The notes beneath the pieces are model-generated. The model ran no database searches. It worked only from the letters and a program-made list of their open reading frames with translations, and was not told where the DNA came from. A DNA stretch of 12,636 bases from Candidatus Thorarchaeota archaeon. Its GTDB lineage: Archaea; Asgardarchaeota; Thorarchaeia; Thorarchaeales; Thorarchaeaceae. The DNA is taken from positions 1 to 12,636 of the forward strand of contig JAEOST010000284.1 in assembly GCA_016840245.1 (NCBI GenBank), given 5' to 3'. This document shows, piece after piece, positions 1 to 6,100 of the stretch (its first letter is position 1; each line of letters begins with the position of its first letter). A program made the translations under genes and the position numbers.

Positions 1-1
1 A

Positions 2-955
2 GCGTGGACCTTATCTAGTCTAGGTCAGCTTGCCATAACCCTCGAGGCGAGTTCGCCTAAACCGGGAAATGTCAACAGACTACGAAGATTCTCTGACACA
101 GGATATCGCCACTTCTTAGCTAGCGCAGCACTTGTATCAAGAGGTTACCACTTGGCAGCCTCAAGAGGAATTGCACTAGCTGACGCCAGTGTTGAGCCTG
201 AAGAGGTTCGGTTAGGTCAATTGATTCTAGATTGCGTGTCAGATGTGTTCTCAGGCATAAACAAGAGCAATGCCATCTTTGGATCAATATTGCTTCATGT
301 ACCTCTAATCACAGCTACTGCTGCTTGTATCAAGACGGACTCTAAGTTCAGCTCTAAATGTGTTGAGCACTTTCTGAAACAGAGTATAGAAGCAAGTACA
401 GTTGAGGATACCATCAATCTCTACGAAGCATTTCTTTTAGCTCGACCAAGAGGCGATATGCAAAATAAATCAGATGCGTGGGAATCGACACATGATAGGT
501 TAGATATCAGTAATCCACATGTGTTCGAAAATATTAGACAGGACAATATCAATTTACTAGACCTTTTCAAAATTGCAGAGGATGTTGATGCAATATCGCG
601 CGAATGGGTATCAAATTTCAGGACAACCCTCCAGGAGACCTATCCGTATTTGGATAGATCATCGAAAGGCTTGGAAGACCTGGAAGAAGCAGTTGTCAAG
701 ACATTCGTATGGCGATTATCTATTGAACCAGATGGACTGATAGTCAAAAAAGCTGGACCAGAGGCTGCAGAAAGGGTGAGAGCCATTGCGGCAGATATTT
801 TAGAACAAGATGGTAAGAAGGCATTGGTTCTGATTGAGAGTCTAGAAAAAGAATTGACACGCGATGGCAACCTTCTCAATCCCGGCACAACTGCGGACCT
901 CATTTCTGCTGCAATTTTCTGCAAATTAGTGAACGAGAGTATGAAAATCACATAA
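2..955 (+). CDS. CitG/MdcB-family triphosphoribosyl-dephospho-CoA synthase-like protein, 5' partial
   Basis: The frame is open from base 2 to the TAA at 953-955 (317 residues visible). There is no ATG, GTG or TTG before the TTG at 152, and conserved sequence lies upstream of that codon, so the true start is outside the window and 152 is not the start. Family signatures in order are LEASSPKPGNVNR (visible residues 14-26), an alanine-rich helix around HFLASAAL, a glycine/leucine helix (SILLHVPL), LYEAFLLARPRG, EPDGLIVKKAG and NPGTTADLISAAIF near the C terminus. In bacteria CitG and MdcB join ATP and dephospho-CoA to make the prosthetic-group precursor of citrate lyase or malonate decarboxylase. 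Archaeal members usually occur without those enzymes and none is encoded here, so the substrate is unknown. It is probably cytosolic; no signal peptide or membrane segment is visible. The family call is firm, the reaction is not. Confidence 0.85.
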   Translation, partial: AWTLSSLGQLAITLEASSPKPGNVNRLRRFSDTGYRHFLASAALVSRGYHLAASRGIALADASVEPEEVRLGQLILDCVSDVFSGINKSNAIFGSILLHVPLITATAACIKTDSKFSSKCVEHFLKQSIEASTVEDTINLYEAFLLARPRGDMQNKSDAWESTHDRLDISNPHVFENIRQDNINLLDLFKIAEDVDAISREWVSNFRTTLQETYPYLDRSSKGLEDLEEAVVKTFVWRLSIEPDGLIVKKAGPEAAERVRAIAADILEQDGKKALVLIESLEKELTRDGNLLNPGTTADLISAAIFCKLVNESMKIT

Positions 956-967
956 CAAAAGGGGGTG

Positions 968-998
968 TTAGGTCTGTATGCATTGCATCAGAACCTAA
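968..998. terminator. Hairpin between convergent genes, candidate 3'-end structure
   Basis: TTAGGT (968-973) pairs with ACCTAA (993-998), CTG (974-976) with CAG (989-991), and ATGC (978-981) with GCAT (985-988). There is one bulged A and a 3-base loop. It lies 12 bases after the stop of the CitG-like gene and about 50 bases past the stop of the opposing regulator, so it could serve either transcript. No long T-run follows on either strand, so a terminator role is inference. Confidence 0.4.
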
Positions 999-1051
999 GC
1001 ATGACCCAAAGAGCCCGGATAGACCCGAGTAATCGGTATGAATGATGTGTA

Positions 1052-1324
1052 CTATATGAGCACTTGTCGAAACACATGCTCGTACTTCATTCGTAGTTCC
1101 TTAGCACGCTCCATTTCAGCAATATAGAGGGGCTGACGCATGTCGTGCAGATTGGGAATCTTACGACACAGCTTCTGTCCCATTAACTTACGTAATGCGA
1201 AAGAAACAGTTCTTGGAGCTAATTCCACCGTTTGGCTGATTTGCTTCGGTGTCATTGGACCTTCATGGGTCAGACGGTCAAGTACAATGATTGCACTTCG
1301 AGGTAGGTCTAGGGTTACACTCAT
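1052..1324 (-). CDS. Small winged helix-turn-helix transcriptional regulator (MarR-like)
   Basis: A 90-residue protein that is essentially one winged helix-turn-helix domain. It has a first helix (about 10-20), a helix with MTPKQISQTVEL (24-35), a recognition helix with APRTVSFALRKLMGQ (36-50) and a beta-wing (52-68) ending in PLYIAE, followed by a short C-terminal helix. It resembles MarR/HxlR-type archaeal DNA-binding proteins and has no visible ligand domain or metal-site cysteines. The start is set at the ATG 1322-1324 because AGGTGG (complement of 1330-1335) sits 5 bases before it; the GTG at 1331-1333 lies inside that Shine-Dalgarno and has none of its own. It is divergent from gyaR-nitroreductase, so autoregulation and control of that operon are plausible but inferred. 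Confidence 0.85.
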   Translation of the reverse strand: MSVTLDLPRSAIIVLDRLTHEGPMTPKQISQTVELAPRTVSFALRKLMGQKLCRKIPNLHDMRQPLYIAEMERAKELRMKYEHVFRQVLI

Positions 1325-1329
1325 CTTGG

Positions 1330-1335
1330 CCACCT
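1330..1335 (-). promoter_or_regulatory. Shine-Dalgarno deciding the regulator start
   Basis: On the minus strand AGGTGG is followed by five bases and then ATG at 1324. The upstream in-frame GTG overlaps this element and cannot use it, which supports the shorter 90-residue protein. Confidence 0.65.
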
Positions 1336-1353
1336 GATACCGTATCTAGTATC
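1336..1353. promoter_or_regulatory. Candidate operator: GATAC-C-GTATC-TA-GTATC
   Basis: A perfect 5+1+5 inverted repeat (1336-1346) is followed two bases later by another GTATC half-site (1349-1353). It lies between the regulator's TATA-like box (1371-1380) and its ribosome binding site, about where transcription should begin. This is where an autoregulatory winged-helix dimer would block the promoter. No binding data can be seen from sequence. Confidence 0.4.
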
Positions 1354-1370
1354 TTACCTTCAATTCATCG

Positions 1371-1380
1371 TAATATAAGG
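1371..1380 (-). promoter_or_regulatory. TATA-like box of the winged-helix regulator gene
   Basis: Minus-strand CCTTATATTA is centred about 51 bases before the ATG at 1324. An archaeal start site about 25 bases downstream would fall near 1349, leaving a leader of about 25 bases that contains AGGTGG. A 14-base inverted repeat matching at 11 positions (1328-1341 and 1379-1392, core ATCAGGT) flanks it. Confidence 0.45.
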
Positions 1381-1486
1381 CATCAGGTCACCGCATGAAC
1401 CTCCATTTTTGAGTAAAAACTCGATTTTGTGCGTATACTGATGCTGATGCAAGACTTCAATAGACGTATTGATTGGTGTGCTTCAC

Positions 1487-1494
1487 GAGGAAGG
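1487..1494 (+). promoter_or_regulatory. Shine-Dalgarno deciding the gyaR start
   Basis: GAGGAAGG lies 4 bases before the TTG at 1499-1501. That start gives an N terminus reading MTVNVFVTR, which matches the MKPKVFITR start of Pyrococcus glyoxylate reductase. The more upstream in-frame TTG (1469) and GTG (1478) would add residues with no counterpart in the family. Confidence 0.65.
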
Positions 1495-1498
1495 CTTC

Positions 1499-2491
1499 TT
1501 GACTGTAAACGTCTTTGTCACAAGGAAAATCCCAGAGTCGGGATTATGTAGAATACAGAACACATTCAATACGAAAGTGTGGGATTCTGTAGAACCACCA
1601 AGTCAAAAGAAAATCATTGAACTAGCAACCAACTGTCAAGGGCTTGTCACATTGTTATCTGATAGGATTGATAGGAACCTTATGGACTCACTCCCAGATC
1701 TAAGAGTCATTGCACAATATGCTGTTGGATATGACAACATTGACGTAGCAGAAGCGACTAAGAGAGGAATTATTGTGACTAACACACCGGGTGTTCTAAC
1801 AGAAACCACTGCAGACCTGACTTGGGCTCTGATAATGGCAGCCTCACGAAAAATTGCAGAGGCTGACAGGTATGTGAGAAACGGAAAATGGAATGTTGCA
1901 TGGGGACCCGAGATGCTTCTAGGTTCTGATGTCTACGGAGCGACAATTGGGATAATTGGTCTTGGGAGAATCGGGTCAGCTGTTGCCAGAAGAGCTGCTG
2001 GCTTCTCAATGAAAATCCTTTACACATCACGCTCAGAAAATGATACATCCATACAGATAGAACAAGAAGTAGGGGCGAAGAGATCTAACCTGAAGGACTT
2101 GCTTCTAGAATCGGATATCATTACATTACATGTTCCCTTAACCTCTGAAACAAACGGACTTATTGGGGAAGAAGAACTTGCACTGATGAAACCCGGTGCA
2201 ATACTGGTCAATACATCACGAGGTGCAATTATCGATGAAAAAGCATTGGTGGAGACACTGAAGTCAAATCATCTAGGTGCAGCGGGTCTTGATGTTTTTC
2301 AAGAAGAGCCATTGTCAAAAAGTAGCCCTCTACTTGGGATAGAGAGCGTTGTCCTTGCTCCGCATATTGGCAGTGCAAGTGTAGCAACAAGAAGCAAAAT
2401 GTCAATGATGGTTGCCGATAATCTGACAGCTGCCCTTAACAATGAGAAGCCCCCTAACATTGTCAATCCCGAGGTGCTGCAAAATGACTGA
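1499..2491 (+). CDS. gyaR: Glyoxylate reductase (D-2-hydroxyacid dehydrogenase family)
   Basis: A 330-residue NAD(P)H-dependent enzyme reducing glyoxylate to glycolate, and probably hydroxypyruvate to D-glycerate, in the cytosol. It resembles Pyrococcus GyaR throughout: IAQYAVGYDNID, ATKRGI-VTNTPGVLT, HVPLTSET, LVNTSRGAI, GLDVFQEEP and VLAPHIGSA. The nucleotide-binding loop is GLGRIG (154-159). The catalytic trio Arg241 (NTSRG), Glu270 (EEP) and His289 (APHIG) is complete, and length is normal for the family. I chose the TTG at 1499 on its Shine-Dalgarno and family alignment. The next gene starts 8 bases before this one ends, so the two are probably translationally coupled. A weak TATA-like element (TATAC, 1434-1438) is the only promoter candidate. 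Coenzyme preference cannot be read with confidence. Confidence 0.93.
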   Translation: MTVNVFVTRKIPESGLCRIQNTFNTKVWDSVEPPSQKKIIELATNCQGLVTLLSDRIDRNLMDSLPDLRVIAQYAVGYDNIDVAEATKRGIIVTNTPGVLTETTADLTWALIMAASRKIAEADRYVRNGKWNVAWGPEMLLGSDVYGATIGIIGLGRIGSAVARRAAGFSMKILYTSRSENDTSIQIEQEVGAKRSNLKDLLLESDIITLHVPLTSETNGLIGEEELALMKPGAILVNTSRGAIIDEKALVETLKSNHLGAAGLDVFQEEPLSKSSPLLGIESVVLAPHIGSASVATRSKMSMMVADNLTAALNNEKPPNIVNPEVLQND

Positions 2492-3014
2492 AGATATTCT
2501 CAAGTTAGTTAATTCAAGGTGTTCAATTAGAAATTTTGAATCCACTCCAATTCCAGATGAAGATATTGATAAAATATTGAAGGTCGGAATAAGCGCTCCT
2601 TCAGCTGGAAATCGTCAACCGTGGAGAATCGTTGTGACAAAGGATTCGAAGATAAGGAGCAAGTTATCGAAAGCGGCATTAGGTCAGGAGTTCGTAGAAG
2701 AGGCTCCAGTTGTACTAACTATATGTGCAGTACCTGAGGAATCTGCCGCGAGGTATGAAGAACGTGGACGAACGCTCTATGTTCTACAAGACACTGCAGC
2801 CCTCACAACCAATATGTTACTCGCAGCTCATGCCTTAGGGTATGGTGCTTGCTGGGTTGGAGCATTCAATGAGGTCCTTGCCAAAGAAGCCCTCAGTATT
2901 CCTGATGATCATAGACCTGTGGCAATGATTCCAATAGGCAAGATAAAAGGAAAATATCCAGAGAAACGTTCACGACGACCATTGGATGAAGTCATAGTCA
3001 ACGAGCACTATTGA
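2484..3014 (+). CDS. Nitroreductase-family FMN flavoprotein
   Basis: A 176-residue single-domain nitroreductase, normal length for the short archaeal class, expected to bind FMN as a homodimer and reduce a substrate with NAD(P)H. Visible FMN-site motifs are SRCSIRNF (11-18), SAPSAGNRQPW (37-47), the DTAALTTNMLLAAHALGYGACWVG stretch in the third quarter (103-126; shown by its GYGACWVG end) and IPIGK (149-153). The C-terminal PLDEVI segment is also typical. The ATG at 2484 is preceded by GAGGTG (2471-2476) with a 7-base spacer; the upstream in-frame start at 2442 would add 14 residues read from gyaR coding sequence. It overlaps the end of gyaR by 8 bases, indicating one operon. The substrate is unknown; the family reduces nitroaromatics, quinones, flavins or enones. 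Confidence 0.88.
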   Translation: MTEDILKLVNSRCSIRNFESTPIPDEDIDKILKVGISAPSAGNRQPWRIVVTKDSKIRSKLSKAALGQEFVEEAPVVLTICAVPEESAARYEERGRTLYVLQDTAALTTNMLLAAHALGYGACWVGAFNEVLAKEALSIPDDHRPVAMIPIGKIKGKYPEKRSRRPLDEVIVNEHY

Positions 3015-3116
3015 GTTGCATCAGATTGTATTGATTATTGAGTTTCACCCTACGAGGTATCAATCCATGTTACTAGGTATAGTTAGAGTAAGATCTCATT
3101 CTGCAGATAATATATG

Positions 3117-3149
3117 AAAAAAGAAAGGTGTAGGGGGCAAAAGCCCCCT
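3117..3149 (-). terminator. Hairpin plus T-tract terminator of the large S8 protease gene
   Basis: AGGGGGC (3132-3138) and GCCCCCT (3143-3149) form a perfect 7-bp stem with an AAAA loop (TTTT on the minus strand). Read on the minus strand it begins 15 bases after the TAA of the protease and is followed by a T-rich tract (complement of 3117-3128). The plus-strand operon ends over 100 bases before it, and only three T follow there, so its main role should be for the minus-strand gene. Confidence 0.7.
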
Positions 3150-3164
3150 TTAAACTAGTGCGAC

Positions 3165-6100
3165 TTAACGCTTCCTGACCAAGAACAGAATCAGCACAAC
3201 TACAACACCGACACCAATGCCAGCGAGTAGACCAATGATCACAGGATCAATTCCAGTTGTTGGTGGTGGAGTAGTGGTCTCCTCAGTGGTTGTTGGCTCA
3301 GTGGTTGTTGGCTCAGTCGTTGTTGGCTCAGTGGTTGTTGGCTCAGTCGTTGTTGGCTCAGTGGTTGTTGGCTCAGTGGTTGTTGGCTCAGTCGTTGTGG
3401 TTGTCGTTGTGGTTGTCGTTGTGGTGGTTGTGGTTGTTGAACCAGTGGTTATAATAGTTCCAGCAAAGAACGGATCTGACCACATATCATCACGCAAACC
3501 GCCAATGTTCTCATTGTCAGGATCATTATCGTAGATTCTGATCTCAACAATGTACTCTCTGTACAACCATCCAGTACTGTCCCAGTCATACGTGGTTACA
3601 TTCAAGCCTGGCATGAGAAGCATCCAGCTTGCGCCAGCGTCGAATGATACGAGCACCTCAAAGGTGTGCTCATCACCAGCATTCAGGTCAGTATATGTCC
3701 AGTTAACAGTCTTGACTGCACCAGCGCCTGTGACATCAACTGTCAGTAGCTCAGGTGAGAACAAGTTCTGGAATGTTACCCCAGTGGCTTCAACCAAGAA
3801 CACCACATCAGTGGCTGTCCATGCGTAAAACTGCAGAGTCATTGTAGCGTTTCGCTCAAGGTCGTAGGTGTCGTATAGGATCTCAGTATCATCCTCGTTG
3901 ATATCGATTGATGTTCGAGTATCGAGGCTGAATGTGTAGGGCTCATCAGCATGGTGTGCCCATAGGAATGAGAAGATACGTACAGCTACATCCATGTTAG
4001 CAGGTACAACGAAACTACCCTGTTCTGGGAAGTTGTCGCCACCGTCGTCAACATTCAGGAGTACGCCAGCTACGATCTCGTCGAGTGTTACCTCGCCGTC
4101 ATCGTTGTCGTCATTCCATTCGTAGACATCGAAGGCTGGGTCGTTTGCACCCATCTCAAGTCTGCATACTGCGGTCTCACCAGCGTTTAGTCCCTCAACT
4201 GTGACCCACTCGTAGTAGGCTTCAGCATTCAACGGGATTGGCCAAGCGTCCCAAGGACCTGGATCAGTTGCTGTTCCAGTTGTAACATCGTACAGACCAC
4301 TCAACAGAGCAATTCTGGTGTTAGTGATTGCGTACTCATCTAGGTTAGCCACGGCGTCAAGAGTCCATGAGGAGTTGAGCATTACGTGGTCACCAGTGAG
4401 TACATCATCAGCACCAAAGACTGCTGGAACTGGTGAGTCATCAGCTGTCCAAGTTGTAATGACGCTTGCATCTGGTAAGTCTTCGTAAGTCCAAAGACTG
4501 ATTCTGAGATCTTCAGGAGCATCAGTTCCGTTGAAGAAGTGAGTGCTGACCAATAGGTAGTATGTACCGTTGACCAGACCGCCCCAATCAACAACGATTG
4601 TGTTCACTGTTGGTTCGGTTGGTACTGAAGTAAATGGAGCACCGGTTCCACCATCATCAGTTGACCAGATTAGACCGTAGGTTGTCTCACGTAGATACAT
4701 GTCGACAATTGTACCGGCCTCCTGCCACTCAGCTTGAATGACAAGTTTTGTCCAGTTAGTAGTTGGATGTTCATCTGGTACGTTGATGAGGAAGACTCTG
4801 TGTCCACCTGCGTCCATTCTGCCGCCACTAGTGGCTGACCAGGATGGCCACATTGAACCACTCTCATATGGAGTGAGTCCCTGAGCACCGTATCCGTTCA
4901 CCATGTCCTTTGGTGTATTACCACCATCAACATCGAACTCTACCATGTATGAGTAAGGAATCAACTGATCAAATCCACTAGTGGAGTTTCCTAGCTGAAG
5001 GAATCCTTCGTGGACACCATACTCTGCATCAGCAGCTACATTGAGTGTCGCAGTATTACCGGAGAATGATACGTCTCCAGCAACCTTATCGAACAGTGTA
5101 ACTGTGAAGGTTAGAGCTGTGTTATTTGGTGCCTCTACACGTACTGTAGGTTCATACGCGAATATGTCGCCGAGTCCATCAGGATCACCGACTCTCATGT
5201 ACATCATATTACAGTCGTTGTAGTCGCGCTGAATCAGCTTGAGCCAATTCTCGTTCTGAGTTCCAGTTGCGTTGAAGTAGTTCAACATACCGTCATCGTC
5301 CCAGTCAAACAGATATGTCCAGACATCACCGTTTTCAGCTGCATCAAATCCTACAGTAATGTGGGCAAATGGTGCTGCCATGAAATCGGCCTGCTGAGGT
5401 CCAGTCAAGTAGTCGAAGAGGTTGAACCAACCACCACGAATCTCGCCAAGTACACCACCTGATTCAAAGTTGGTGTCATTGTAGAGGTATGATGTCTCAG
5501 TGAATTCTATCTGGCTATCCATTGCGTAGTACCAAGCCATGTTGGTGTCAAATGCAGCGTCGTCATAACTGGCGCCGTTGTATCCAGTGACAGCAACATC
5601 TACTGTGTATGTACCGCTTCGCGCAACATTTCCGAAGAAGATGCTGCTTGACTCGAGACCTACTGGGGTGTCCAAACCGGCATCAAACCAGACTCCGTAT
5701 GGAGACCAGTCAGGAATCCAGCTAACCCATGCATCAGCAACTGCTGCACCGTATTCGGTGAAGCTGTCTGATGTGAAGTAGTAGGTATCATCTGATGCAC
5801 CATCAATGTACATACAAGCCTTCTCAGCATTGACAAGACCTGCACCCTGTACAAATCCATCATAACCAAGATCGGTTGTCGTTGACATAATGACCTGTTT
5901 GGCCATTGCTGGATCAGTAGATCCTAGAGCTTCCATGACGATAGCAGCAACACCGGCAACAATTGGACAAGCCAGGCTTGTACCTTGCCAGAATGTGAAT
6001 TCAGTGTCTGCACCATAGTCTAGCCAGACATTGAAGAATGGCTGAGCGTTGGCACCTCTGTATCCTGGAGCAACAACATCAGGCTTGTTCACACCCACCA

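Noticed and set aside
152..955. Start of the CitG-like gene at the TTG at 152
   Set aside because: The same frame is open upstream to base 2 and encodes the conserved SPKPGNV motif, so the gene begins outside the window.
1140..1337. Plus-strand reading frame opposite the winged-helix gene
   Set aside because: Antisense shadow of a clear winged helix-turn-helix protein with a good Shine-Dalgarno.
3285..3437. Possible CRISPR or noncoding tandem array
   Set aside because: Units are 12-15 bases without unique spacers, and they encode an in-frame linker within a large protein.
3217..3534. Valine-rich plus-strand reading frame over the EPTTT repeat
   Set aside because: It is the antisense of the Thr/EPTTT codons of the protease; its composition comes entirely from the repeat and it has no ribosome binding site.
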